NCBI GenBank assembly: GCA_022747635.1
Contig: JAKTNV010000001.1
Coordinates: 29,677,990 to 29,741,989 of the forward strand
Length of the DNA: 64,000 nt
Reading direction: 5' to 3'
Source of the DNA: Hetaerina americana
Lineage: Eukaryota > Arthropoda > Insecta > Odonata > Calopterygidae
Position 1 is the first letter of the stretch. Every line of letters starts with the position of its first letter. The position numbers and the translations under genes were made by a program. The notes under the pieces are model-generated. The model had not been told where the DNA came from, made no database searches, and worked only from the letters and a program-made list of their open reading frames with translations. Below, one piece after another: positions 37,065-50,900 of the stretch.

Positions 37065-37831
37065 CTGATCACAAGTACAAAAATAATTTATTAGAGGTTA
37101 GTGAAATGAAACTTTTGACGGCGTGTCAATTTCCACACTAGACTATTCTTGTTTTATCCTATTAATTCGTAATGTTTTTGGACCGACATGATGTATAGCC
37201 AGACATTTCCCACAATTCATTTCCTTTATCACAGCGGTATCATCATTAAAAATGTTTTAATGGAAAGAAGTAGGGATAGCTAGCCATTTTCGTGCTTCTG
37301 TTACTAGAACAGAGACCTTAATAAGAAACCTCATTATGAAAAAACCAAATTCATTTGCCCTTCAGTAACTTTCCACAACGGTATTCTATAGAATAGGAAT
37401 ACCGGCGCTTAACAATGTTGAGAACCAAATTCTTCGTAATTATAACTAGATATAACCATATTCTGATAAATAACGAGTTTCAAGATTCTCGGGCGTCGTA
37501 AAATTGAGCGGAATCACTAATATATGATACATAACTATAACTTATTTACTTGGGGATACTCATTCACTACTAAATTCCCGTTCTGTGGTTACCAAATACT
37601 GATTAATCTAAATTAGCAGCTATAACATGATAAGTAATAAATGAATTCCACCGTAAACTATCATCAATTAAATTTCAGCTGCCAACTACAGCGGTCTGAC
37701 TATGCTAATGGTATTCTATATGATCTACAAATTATATGGGTATGCACAAAACATTTAAGGCAGTATACTGCTGTATAATAATGTATATATGGCTTAGGTA
37801 CAGCACATTTCCTCAGGTCTACATTTCATAC

Positions 37832-37948
37832 CTCATCGTCGGAGTCATCGTCAGTATCCCCAATTTCCTTGACTTTCTCTGGCGTCAGATCTTTACTGCT
37901 CGTGGTCAATGACTCCATCCCACTATCTCCGTCCTCAGCAGGAGCCAT
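37832..37948 (-). CDS. tomm22: Mitochondrial import receptor subunit TOM22, exon 1 (start)
   Basis: TOM22 is the central receptor of the TOM complex in the mitochondrial outer membrane, a single-pass tail-anchored protein. The first exon starts at ATG (37,948) and encodes MAPAEDGDSGMESL... to an acidic run DTDDDSDDE before a GTATG donor; an acidic N-terminus is typical of TOM22 and binds positively charged presequences. With exons 2-4 (36,953-37,064; 28,944-29,071; 21,729-21,788) the coding sequence is 417 bp, 138 aa, close to the usual 135-145. All junction phases agree (0, 1, 0). Introns are 767 bp, 7.9 kb and 7.2 kb. The gene lies about 1.3 kb downstream of, and in the same direction as, the ACP gene. 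Confidence 0.93.
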
Positions 37949-38680
37949 AAGAACAACAGATTATTAAAAATTGTAGATAAACCTTAGGCACTTTTAATTG
38001 AATATAAAGAAACCTCGTACGACTGAAGACCCTCGTGTGGTAGGGCACAGGAAACTACTGTAGTCAAGTTACCTTCATTCACAGCTGTACACAATTTTCA
38101 TGAATCTAATTTCTCAAATATATAACGGAGTGGAGATTGTGATCAACTTCAATTTTCTATGACCAATTTGCTATCTTTACAAAAATTTCACTGGAAAAAC
38201 ATTTTGAATGATTTTGCGCGGGCTATTTGAAATTTTAAAATGTCCCAGAAAATTATTGTTAAATTTGTACCAGGTATCGGTATAATACTTGGGCTATTGT
38301 GTTCTACTTTCATATTTTGAATTGTTTTATGAACTACTATGGCAACAACACACGTCAGTCACCAAAACAATGTACAATTGGAAAATTTTGTATCTCCTCC
38401 CATCAACCCAATTTCCAGTCCACACTACAAATTTTAAATAATGAAGCACACGCCGAGGAAGTAGGTAAATAATACTCACCAAACTTTCTCCATTTCCTAA
38501 ATCTTACGCATATACGTCGCGGTTGACATTCTCGTTTTAACATATGTTGCATTGAAACAGAAAATAAAAACTGAATACACTAGCACAATTTTAAGGAAAT
38601 TTTTCAATTAATAATCATACCCCTTCCCTGAAACACCACGAAGGGCATAATAACAATAAAATACCATAGAAGAAAACAAC
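37949..38680 (-). promoter_or_regulatory. Probable TOM22 promoter / 5' UTR interval
   Basis: This is the interval between the TOM22 start codon and the distal ACP polyadenylation candidate. It should contain the TOM22 transcription start, inferred from position only. No TATA box or initiator could be assigned with confidence. Confidence 0.35.
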
Positions 38681-38686
38681 TTTATT
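38681..38686 (-). terminator. Candidate distal polyadenylation signal of ACP gene
   Basis: AATAAA on the minus strand, about 540 bp past the ACP stop codon. A nearer candidate is at 38,952-38,957. Confidence 0.35.
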
Positions 38687-38951
38687 GTGAATTTCTTAAG
38701 TATATTACAATGCCTACAGCTGTGCAAACCTTGAGGTGACAATTGTCACTTCTTAAAACACTACAGAATGACACCATTTTCATACAAATGCACCCCAGTT
38801 GTGTAATTTATTTGCACTGTACACTGAGGAATTTCCTTTATTACAAGATGTGTTTCCCCTTTACTGTAACATTTAATCTATATTGAAAAAGAAATAAACT
38901 TAAAAGTTTATCTTTCCACTTATATGCACGCCAATTTCATGATATATGCAC

Positions 38952-38957
38952 TTTATT
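38952..38957 (-). terminator. Candidate proximal polyadenylation signal of ACP gene
   Basis: AATAAA on the minus strand, about 270 bp past the ACP stop. Two candidates leave open alternative 3' ends. Confidence 0.35.
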
Positions 38958-39223
38958 CCAACATTCCTAAGGCCATCAGAATCAACCACAACAATTTTTC
39001 AAACTACAACATGTTTCCAGCAGTCTCTCAAGTGACAGCCTTTCAGTTGCCCATGAATGGTATTTTGGGAATGGGTGGGCAATGTTGAGAATAATTTAAC
39101 TATGGTTAGATACTCTAATTGGCAGCTTCCTAACAGGGGTTCTTCGCATGTATGAGTAACTGTAGCCAAAAGAAAAGTTAAACACAGCAACCTCTATTTG
39201 GGTATACTCTTTTAGATTTATCT

Positions 39224-39418
<195 letters not shown>

Positions 39419-40204
39419 TTATACTATATTTCTAAAGTGGCAGCTTAAAAAAACACCACTTTGCAATTATTTATTATTTGAGACTAATTAAATGCAATGG
39501 CAAAATGCCTTCAACTTTCTCAAAAATACTTGTACTGTACAATATACTTAGGGATCTTAACTACTGTACCATTACATAAGTTTTTAATGCTTTTTATGGG
39601 CAAAACACCCACTTTCAAAAAATATATTGGTGGATAAAAGATACTTCACATCCACACATATTTCACATGAAGCAGGGTAAAGCAATGGGTGGATTTCATC
39701 AATACTCATCAATCCAATCTTCAAGGTACATACTTGGGTTTTAACATAATGTTGAAATACTTTCCCTATACACATTTCCTTGCTAAAACCTTTGTTATAA
39801 GTAATAAAAAATATTACATGATTTTCAGAATTAAAGGAAGAAGTAAAACTTTTTTATATATTCACTGGTTCTCTCCTAAAAATTACAGTAACTAGAAGAC
39901 CAAATTTCACTTGGTATATAGGAACTAAGTATTAAACTTAGTCCCTTTATATGTAACTGTAAGTGTTAAACTATCCATAATGATTTTACCTGATGCTGTT
40001 CTTTACTTGAGTCTAATAAATCAAAATCATCTAGATTAGTATGTAATGTAAGAAAAATCTGAAACAAATAAAAACTCAACATCAAAGAGTGATTAAAGAT
40101 TTTATTTTTACTGCATTATAGTAAGAACCTTTGAAACCTAAGTCTTGTCTTTTCTGAATAGGAAATAAAACCCAATAATGGCCTTCACTATTTATTTCAT
40201 ACAA

Positions 40205-40388
40205 ATAAAACTTGTGTTGGTGCAGTGGCTAGCATGCTGGCTTCCTACCCGAAGAGCCTTGGATACAATTCCACAATTTTTCAAAGGTATTTCAATCCTT
40301 ACTTGCATGCCATGTGGAGATCACGTCAAGAGAAGTACACTGTCAAATGGATGGGGCAGTAAACTGTGCCCCCTGGTGACCTTCAATA
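40205..40388 (+). mobile_element. SINE, 5' half, split by mariner insertion
   Basis: It resembles the 13.2/29.4 kb SINE with many substitutions: GCATGCTGGCTTCCTACCC, a degenerate B box, TTTTTCAAAGGTATTTCAAT, GATGGGGCAGTAAACTGTG and CCCCCTGGTG. It breaks off at TA where the mariner begins and resumes at 41,670. It lies in the last ACP intron, opposite in sense to the gene. Confidence 0.7.
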
Positions 40389-41669
40389 CGAGGGTCGCTA
40401 TTAATATTTTCAGCCTAATAATGAAAAGACTAATTTATTGTTGAAAATGGCTTCATTGTTTTTTTAAGTATTCTCCATGATAATCAATACACTTTGGCAT
40501 GCACTCGAACCAATTTCTGTAACACTTTTTCTGCTCTGAGGTAAACCAAAACATGGTTTTTGAATGCATCAACTGCTTCTTCAGGTGCCAAAAAACGTTG
40601 GCCACACAATTTTTTCTACATAAACGGGAATAAAAAGAAGTTTCATGCTAAATAAGGGCTGTGCAGAGGATGAACCATCAATTCGACATTTTGACCAGTC
40701 AAATAGGTAGTTGTTTCAGACGATCTGCGAGAGCTTGAATTTCCATGATGAAGAATGATCCTTCATTTTCACTTCTTTTTCTGTATTTCACCAAGCACTT
40801 CTGGCAAACAAATACTTGTGTACCATTCAGAATTCACGGTTCTACATTACTATTATGGTACAGTTGCCACATGTCCAGTTATTCCAAAGAAACAGGCGAT
40901 CATTTTCTTCGATGCGCTTCGTGTATGAATCACTTTGGTTGAATTTGGCTCATCTTGGAAGACCCATACAGCAGATTGCTGTTTTGTTTCGGGCTCAAAC
41001 GCATAGATCTAAGATTAGTCACCTGTGTAGATGTTATGCACAGCTTTTGATGCACTGCGATTGTATTTCTTGAGCATTTATTTGCACCAATTGACATGAA
41101 CATCATCTTGAGATTTTGCCAAATTATGCTGGATCCAACACGGACAAACTTTTTTCAAAGCTTAATGTTCATGCAATATCTGATGATACTCATCATACTA
41201 ATCCTCAAGAAGGCCTCAATCTCACATTAAGTCACATGACCATCTTCCTTTACTAGTTCTTGCACAGCATCAATGTTTTCTGGCACAACAGCTGATTTTG
41301 GATGATCTTCACAACTTCTGTCGTTGAGCCAACGGCGACCATGATGGAATTCATTATACCAGTGTTTCACAGTGGCAAAGGATGAGGCTTAATCACCAAA
41401 AGTGGAAGTAAGTTGATCGATGCACTCCTGTCTTGATAATCCAGGTTGAAAGCTGAAAAAATCATCTCACAAAAGTGTGCACGAGTTAACTTCATTTTTT
41501 CACTGAGACAAAATTTTTGAGTAACTGTGAACAACACAAGCTATGATCAAACAACAAAATCTTATGAAAAATGTTAATGTTAAAAGGGTCAAACTTTCAG
41601 ATGGAAACATCAGATGGCATCTAAAGCACTTAGCTTTGTTAAGGCTCAAAATATTAAGAGCAACCTTTG
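40389..41669 (-). mobile_element. mariner element nested in a SINE, near full length, decayed
   Basis: It is 1,281 bp long, the usual mariner size, with terminal inverted repeats of about 28 bp (left CGAGGGTCGCTATTAATATT; right, reversed, with GGTTGCTCTTAATATTTT) and TA on both flanks. The minus strand encodes transposase blocks in several frames: ALKKVCPCWIQHNLAKSQDD, VNWCK-ML-KYN and YAFEPETKQQSAVWVFQDEP. Stop codons interrupt them, and the GDE-W block has lost its reading (a stop follows TGD). It is therefore an old, inactive copy. It lies in the last intron of the ACP gene. Confidence 0.85.
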
Positions 41670-41815
41670 TAAAAGCTAATTTAAGATAGGTTTCTCTTTC
41701 CCTTCCCCCACAGAAAATCTATCATCTACCATATAACCCACCAATACCTAACGGAGCAGCAAATGTCCGCATCTTGGTAATCTCGCCAAGTAACAACCAC
41801 TACCACTATAAATTG
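41670..41815 (+). mobile_element. SINE, 3' half, resuming after mariner
   Basis: It continues the SINE consensus: GCTAATTTAAGATAGGTTTC parallels GCTAATGCCGACGCCGGTTTC of the 13.2 kb copy. GCAAATGTCCGCATCTTGG and a CCACTACCACTA tail follow. Together with 40,205-40,388 it makes one full-length SINE. Confidence 0.65.
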
Positions 41816-42616
41816 TAATACATCAGAGAAGTTTTATTCATATCTAATTTTATTGCTTTTAATAAATTTCAGACAGTGAAATCTGTCATCTCCAGAGTGA
41901 CTTAATGGAATTTTCATAACATATTGACATGAAATTAATGACTGAAATTCCACACTTCAGACAATGAAAACGAAATAGTACAGTGAAAAGCATCTTAATA
42001 CATGACTTCTCCAGTTAATTACTTACTTTAATACAGATCAATTTCACAAAGCACACCCAGAAACTACCCAAATCATTAACTAAGCATTCAAATGTACAAG
42101 GTGACCATAAAATGTTGCTGCAAAATTTAATAAAAAGCTTCATACATTCCCAGTGATGAAATTCATTAAATTTATTTGAAGTAAAGTCCTATGATCTACC
42201 CTCAAAATTATTTATCAAAATCTGTTATTCCTTCATGATGCTGATGATGTCAAAAATTAAAAAATGTTGTATGATAAACCGAATCAATTCACAATAAAAA
42301 TTAAGTCATCTTTTAAGATATGATCAGGAACAAATCAAGATAATCAGGTACATTAATAAATCTCTACGGCCTCAACTAAATTAATAGCACAAAGAACATT
42401 CCAGCAGCCTTCATAATATTAACACCAATTACAAAAAAGAGGAAAGCCCTTGCGATTTACACATCCATTGATAATATATGCACCAATATGGTCACCAGAG
42501 TTTTCTTTCTACTTATTAATACAGTAATCAAAAAACAAAAAAATGAGAATTCATACAACACAGGATTTAAATATAAGGTAACATTTGGAATAATATAAGA
42601 ATCATTAAAAATCTTA

Positions 42617-42742
<126 letters not shown>

Positions 42743-42999
42743 CTAAAATCAAAATAAAAGACAATCTTAACAATAACCACTGAATATTCCTAACCTAAAT
42801 AAATAAAGAAGAAATATTAGAAACATACTATTATCACATTCAAATTCATTGAGTTGATGCCAAACAATTGACACTTAGCTACAAATTGTCACAAAAAGTT
42901 TTTTTTAGAAGCTATTATGTATTTTCTAATTGAGGGCGGCAATAATTCCACAAGATTAATTAGAAATTTGAGCTTTAACTCAGCTGGATGTAAAAATTA

Positions 43000-44480
43000 A
43001 GAGAGATTAGAACATTCTACCAGCATAAAGGATGATTTTCAATTTTTAGGGATTATTTATAAATCTAACATATTAATAAAATTTCCAGAAAATTGAATAT
43101 TTCAACACAAATTAAAGAAAAATCATTAGGCCACAACATAGCCAAAAAAGATAATGTTACAGAAAAAGAAACAATGCATATATTTTCATTCAAATCTTAC
43201 ATGGTCATTTACAAGGAAATGGAACTCCAATAAGCCACACACATAACCAGACACAACCAAACAGTGATTTTTAACAAAAACAATGCCATACATGAAAATG
43301 GAAATAGAATAGATAATGAAGCAAGGGTATAGCAAAAACTCAACTAATCAATCACATTTTTGCTAGCAAAAACATTCACAACACATAAGCTATCATCTTA
43401 AGTCACTCGGAGAGATTCCATTGGAATCTCAGGAGGAAACGACCTCTTCACCCTTGTGAAAAGTCCACTGTAGTAACCAAGTTATCACCAGTCATAAATA
43501 ATCAGAAGATTCAACCCTTGGTGGCCATTCTTTTCAATTTACAGGCTAAAATAAGCCATCAATGAGAGCTTATGTGGGCACAGATTTTGCCTGAAAGAGT
43601 TTGCCTCAATGATTTAAAAATTGGGCATTTGAGACTTAAAGCTAAACAATTATAATTTACTATGTTAGGTTAATGACTAAAAACAAATGGCCTTGTTGAC
43701 TTTATCCCAGGAGGTGCACAAATTCACCAATCCAAATTGTCTAATATAATTTATAAATTTAAGCAAGATCAAGCAAATGAAAGCTATGGAATTTTCACAT
43801 GAATATGCAGTTTTGTGAAGTAACTAAAATCCGAGAGAACAGAATTTTAGAGAGGTTAAGGCCCACCTGGGCACACATGGGGCAGCCCACCAATCCTCAA
43901 AATAATAAGGATAATACAAAGACTATTTTGAAATTAGGAAAAGTTGGGGCACAAAAGAAGGCACCATGGCCCTTGAGAGTTCTCATTGAGAAAATGCATA
44001 AACACCAATTAACTTTTAATCCCTAGAATGAATTGGAAAGGGCATTTGAAAGAGATAACTGGAATAGAAACACTGAACATCCCAAAGGAATTAGGAGTAT
44101 ACAATAAATAACAGCAAAGTACATCCTTAAGATGATGACATGGATCAATGGCAGTTGCAATGCTGAAAATTTACAAGTAAATGATGAAGAAACACATTGA
44201 TGTACTTTGTTGCTTATGATGTTTAATATTTTTATGATACTCTTAATATTCAAAGCATTTTTTCTATGGCCACTTAATGCATGATGCTGCCATTTTCAAG
44301 CTCAACTGGTACCTGGTAGACTTCTATCAGTCCTCAATCCAAAGTTACAGAAACAATAAACAAAAGAAAAAATTGTTTATATATTTCAATAGCACTACAA
44401 GCAATTCAGCCCCAAATAAATGATTAAGCTATTATTTTATTGTTATTTGATGAAATTAATGACTATGATAAAGACTACAT
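43000..44480. other. ACP intron, nothing recognised
   Basis: The 42,743-48,056 intron is AT-rich here. Plus open frame 43,799-44,026 has no domain. Confidence 0.35.
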
Positions 44481-44493
44481 TATTATTTTTCAG

Positions 44494-44632
44494 GGAGTCT
44501 CCTGGATCTGAAAATTACACAATATTTTATCGTACAGATTTAAGATACCACCTAAAGCCACATGAACTTGAGGTAGAAATAAAATGTGATTTTATAGGAA
44601 AATCTGGGGAAAACATGGCTATGAAAATTGTG
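44494..44632 (+). other. Exon-like open segment, unknown protein, antisense in ACP intron
   Basis: An open segment flanked by a pyrimidine-rich TTATTTTTCAG and by GTAATTT reads ESPGSENYTIFYRTDLRYHL, then KPHELEVEIKCDFIGKSGEN and MAMKIV. The composition is that of a normal globular protein, unlike nearby chance frames. I do not recognise the family. It may be an exon of a nested gene on the plus strand, or part of an old processed or transposon-derived sequence. The next such segments are at about 45,151-45,363 and 45,474-45,651. Confidence 0.3.
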
Positions 44633-45150
44633 GTAATTTTTTGCTATGCTACAATTTATTTTTTGAAAACAGATTTGTATATATACTGATTGTCTTTGAT
44701 AAAAAACAGTATGCTGCACAGGGATAAAGCAGCTATTATGTTCAAATATTCCAATTACAAAATGGTTAACATTGCTTCAATCGAAATTAATTTTTTTGCT
44801 TTTCTGTGATAGGCATTACTAAAACCAAGAATTATTTGCATAACACAGCAAGCTTCTTTGAAACCTACTCCATAAAATGTTTCCTATTAAAAGGTTAAGG
44901 GTTGCTATTGATATTTCTACTCTTACTGAAATCTCTTAATATTATTCAAGTCTTAAACCTTGCCGCTGAAAGGAAATTAAATAGCTATGGCGAAGTGAAC
45001 AAAAAGTGAAAGATTTCTAAAACATAAACAGAAAACCCTACAGAAAGGGGAGGTGGCAGCTGTGATGGTTGTTATATGAGACTGATGAAAAAGAAGATTG
45101 AAAAAATGTCATACTGCATGGTGCCATTCATAACGGAGAAGGGACAGTGA

Positions 45151-45363
45151 ATGCAGAAAGGAAGTGAAGATGCCAAAATCTATTAATGATTACAAGTATA
45201 ACAGAAACATGGCAGTAGCGGAGAAGTGCGATCAATTGTTGAATGCCTTTCCTCACAAAAGGAAGAGGTTGAATGAAGATTTAGTATCAAAAGACATTTC
45301 ATCGCTTGATATGATTAATCTACATTCAATACATAAGTATTATTCAAAAATTAGGTGGAAATA
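45151..45363 (+). other. Exon-like open segment 2, ending at a stop
   Basis: After an AATGCAG the plus strand is open through KMPKSINDYKYNRNMAVAEK, CDQLLNAFPHKRKRLNEDLV and SLDMINLHSIHKYYSKIRWK to a TAA. A short open piece in another frame (GNPVKQGRKPKEEN-stop) follows near 45,430-45,470. Charged, globular-looking composition, but the stops suggest decay or a wrong exon model. The protein is not recognised. Confidence 0.25.
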
Positions 45364-45473
45364 AGTGGAAATTCAGGGTTTAAATATGACCCCATTGAGA
45401 GGAAAGCAGTAAATAACATCTACAAACAGGTGGTAATCCAGTAAAACAGGGCAGAAAGCCAAAGGAAGAAAAT

Positions 45474-45651
45474 TGATGAACAGGAGGACTTTTCGGTCAG
45501 TCTTTACTTGTGACAAAAAAAGATACAATGTGGTAGTGTATGACATACAGGAAAAAGAACTTGAGAATGGAGTCAAGATACCAATCTACAGAATGTCATG
45601 GACTGAGTACTGCACCACTTTCCAAAACATACAACTGAAAATTGTAAAAAA
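45474..45651 (+). other. Exon-like open segment 3, possible PAZ-like stretch
   Basis: The segment reads NRRTFRSVFTCDKKRYNVVV, YDIQEKELENGVKIPIYRMS and WTEYCTTFQNIQLKIVKK, ending at a good GTAAGC donor. The spacing of an aromatic-rich beta strand (KRYNVVVYDI) followed by MSWTEYCTTFQNIQLKI vaguely recalls the PAZ domain of PIWI/Argonaute proteins (pattern: YRIDDI then IS--EYY---Y-I-I). This is a weak, by-eye resemblance and may be coincidence. Confidence 0.25.
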
Positions 45652-45859
45652 GGTAAGCCTTGGTATCTTATTCTGCATGTTCATATATTCAAAATCATGC
45701 ATATCATTATATTTGGATGCCACATTTTCTATAATTTCAACCACACACAAAAGGCTACAGAAATTTATGCATGCTACTTTTTTAATGATGCATGTAAATA
45801 AGTCTTTAAATCTTTATTCATCGGAAATTGGGAATAAGAATTTTAATCTCTGAATGCAA

Positions 45860-48194
<2,335 letters not shown>

Positions 48195-48213
48195 TTAAAA
48201 AATTAAAGTGTAC

Positions 48214-48318
48214 CTTGTTGGCATCTACTTTTTCATATTCCTTGATAGCTTTCAAAACTCGTTCTTCAATTTCTTTCCTCGAAGATCTCACGCGGAGATT
48301 TCGTCGATTACTGGGATT
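48214..48318 (-). CDS. NDUFAB1: Mitochondrial acyl carrier protein, alternative exon B
   Basis: Bounded by GCATGTAG and GTACAC, 105 bp, phase 0 at both ends. It encodes NPSNRRNLRVRSSRKEIEER and VLKAIKEYEKVDANK. It aligns with exon A (EI-ERVLKAIKEYEKVDANK against [20 protein letters not shown]) but is highly diverged elsewhere, with an Arg-rich start. Both exons end in NK and feed the same downstream exon. Drosophila mtacp1 is known to make two ACP isoforms by choosing between two such exons, and this looks like the same arrangement. The 43-bp separation from exon A is probably too short to be spliced as an intron. Confidence 0.85.
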
Positions 48319-49990
48319 CTACATGCACGAAAAATGTCCATAATAAGAATTCACTTGAAATTTATCTGTAAACGCTTATCTCCACTAAACCATATAGGCA
48401 TCGTAATAAATATGTACTACTAAATCAAGAAATCACAATACAATAGCTATACTAAACTGTAGAAAACTTCGAGAGGTCACCGGTTATTCACATACCACAT
48501 TTACAGATAGGAGACTATTTGAATTGTGAGCTGGATTATACTGTTTCGTATGCATGGCTTTCCATTGCAATCCGATTAATGAAGCTCGCTGCGCACAAAC
48601 ACGCAACGCACATGAACTTCTCACTAAAGAACATCGTATCCCTTGAACCAACGCAGCCATGTTTGTTCTGCGACAAAGACGGAAGGACTCCCATGATTCT
48701 TTGCGTCATATTTATAGAAAATGAAAATCGAAATTCGCAGCATTCGAAACAAAGCGGGATTGTTCAAAATACCGGCCCCAAATTTGTAACTTGTTTTCTC
48801 GATAACAGGTCGATTCAGAGAGGGAGTCCAAGTTTTCAACTAAAATAAAATGACTATATAGTTGTATAAAGAAAATCTCTTATGGCCGTGATAAAATATC
48901 ACAACTCGTCCTAAAGGAGGACTATAAATTGCTCTGATAGTTTGTGGGAGATGGAATTCCACAACAGTGACCAACAAAAACCTCTCAACGAGCATACCCT
49001 TCTTTAGAGGTTTTTGGGAATATTACTTCCTCTTCAACGACCAACTATAGGCACAACTTAACCCAAAATGGGATACTTCGCAGGGTTGAAGAGACTCCGC
49101 TAAGGATACCTGAGTTATGATCACATACACACTATCCGTGACTGTTTCGGGAATTCATTCCGAGCCTGGGAAAAACACAGTCCAGACATATTCACAAAAA
49201 CTCACTCGCACATTCAAAGAGGGCCTAAATACTGGAGAGTATTACTCAAATTGAGCAAAGTCAAGGGATAACAACAAGCAGGGAAAGACGAGGGTGTGCA
49301 TCGGATCTGCAAATTTTGGCCACAACATTGCCCTCCTCAGTTAAATGAAGAAAATAGGCACTTTCAACAGAAGTTTGTAAATCCTTACAATCTTCAAGTT
49401 TTGCAAGTTTTGTCTATCGAACATTTTGTCCGCTAAAATGTACTCTCCAATACAAACATCATGAACATATTCTCATAATTAAGAGTTTTTATGTGTCAAT
49501 AATTCATGGGAAATATAGTACCCAGAGAAAAAGTTTGGATCTTGTGGGCATAAGGTTTGTGATTTTTTTCTCATAATTGCATTTGGTTTCATCCCAAACA
49601 AATTCATTGTTAAAATTAGGAAAAAGTCAGCTTTAGTTTAAATTAAATTGACTCATTCTGTTGTCTTAAATCGATGGCAAATCTTTATTTTTATTATGTT
49701 TTAAAATTAATTTTTCACCGTCACCCTGCTGTGTTAATGAACTTTCTTTTACTCATTTTTAAGTTGTTTGATGTCTTATGCTGGTAATATTTAAATTGCA
49801 AAAGAAGGCTATTTGCATCTAAACCCCCAATTCCATCTGCCTGACCAATTTTTCAAGATTTGGGCCCCTACCTTTCCCATCCATATGCATCCTATTCACA
49901 GAAACATGCATGAAACAAAATATGTCAGATTCCCATGTAAGTTCACACTACCACAGCCACGATACCATAATTCATAATATATAGTTTATT
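48319..49990. promoter_or_regulatory. Upstream part of ACP gene; first exon and promoter expected
   Basis: A first exon carrying the start codon and most of the presequence must lie upstream of 48,318. I could not identify it with confidence. A small CpG-richer patch (about 48,560-48,640, minus-strand TTGTGCGCAGCGAGC) is a plausible promoter-proximal region. One candidate reading (ATG at about 48,615, minus, with a weak GTATAA donor at about 48,540) is in phase 0 but encodes acidic residues atypical of a presequence. Confidence 0.3.
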
Positions 49991-49994
49991 TTTT

Positions 49995-50265
49995 TATTTT
50001 ATTACATGCAATTGGTGGGCTGCTGGCACAGAGAGAAGTCTCTCGCAAGCCCTGAGTGGGTGTGAGTGCTTGAGACTAGCAAGGATGAATGCTGTTTAGT
50101 ATATCCAAGCTAGAGAGTGCATGATTAATTTGCATTCATTTTATTTTATCACATGTGATTGGTGGGCCGCTGGCACAGAGATGATTCTCTCATAAGCCCC
50201 TGACTGGTGAGCACTTGATAAGGGCGGGAGTCAATGCTATCTAGTACATCTCAGCCAAAGCATTT
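49995..50265. repeat. Two-copy tandem repeat, about 144-bp unit
   Basis: Unit 1 (49,995-50,138) and unit 2 (50,139 to about 50,265) both start TTTTATTTTAT and share ATTGGTGGGC-GCTGGCACAG, TCTCTC-CAAGCCC-TGA, and a final ATGCT-T-TAGTA block. Divergence is roughly 20-25 per cent by eye. It might be a duplicated SINE-like fragment. It has no coding content. Confidence 0.7.
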
Positions 50266-50519
50266 TTTGTTATCATATTTTGGTTTAATCGTTTTCTGTT
50301 CTAAACCCCCCCATATCATTTTATTCTATATTTATTTAATTTGAATTATTTATTTTTCCTTTCTATTTTCCCTCACCCATTCTTTGGCCATTTGTAAGAA
50401 TATAGCTGGGGTTGATTCTTTCCATAAAATATGTAGTATTGTGCATCACAAAATACCCCAGAAGAGCAAATAGCTACAAAGGAGTAAATTTTCTGATCTT
50501 TTTAAATATGAAGGAGTTC

Positions 50520-50900
50520 TACACCATCTCCATGTCGAGGCAGCTGTTTCCTGCAAAATACCAAAACCTTGAGCACAAAAACTGCCAGTTGCACCAGCAC
50601 TATGCTCCAGCTCATTCCCTGCGCCTCATCCCAGCTTACTTGGCAAAAAGTGAAATTCCAGTGGTATGCCAAGGCATTGCTCTTAAAAAAAATGGCTCTC
50701 TCCAACTTCTGGTTGTTCCTGAAGTTAAATATGCCAATTTAAGTCTCCTGATTTGAGAATAGGGAGGATTACATGAAGCATACAGTGTTCAGGGCTGCAG
50801 ACCATTTTAAAGGATACCTTCTAGAAGCATTTCCAGAAGATTATGTCTCTTTGGGCTGAGTTTGTGGATATTCAAGGATCTTACTTTCAAGGAGATCAGG
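50520..50900 (+). mobile_element. Possible mariner/Tc1 transposase relic
   Basis: The plus strand reads QLHQHYAPAHSLRLIPAYLA, resembling the QQD-APAH----T--YL block of Tc1/mariner transposases (the aspartate is replaced by Tyr). A shifted frame follows with HTVFRAADHFKGYLLEAFPE, roughly at the place of the transposase C-terminus. No terminal repeats were found. Weakly supported. Confidence 0.35.

Noticed and set aside
48540..48615. Candidate first ACP exon (ATG in phase 0 before a GTATAA)
   Set aside because: The donor is weak and the peptide contains glutamates atypical for a mitochondrial presequence; not enough to call it.
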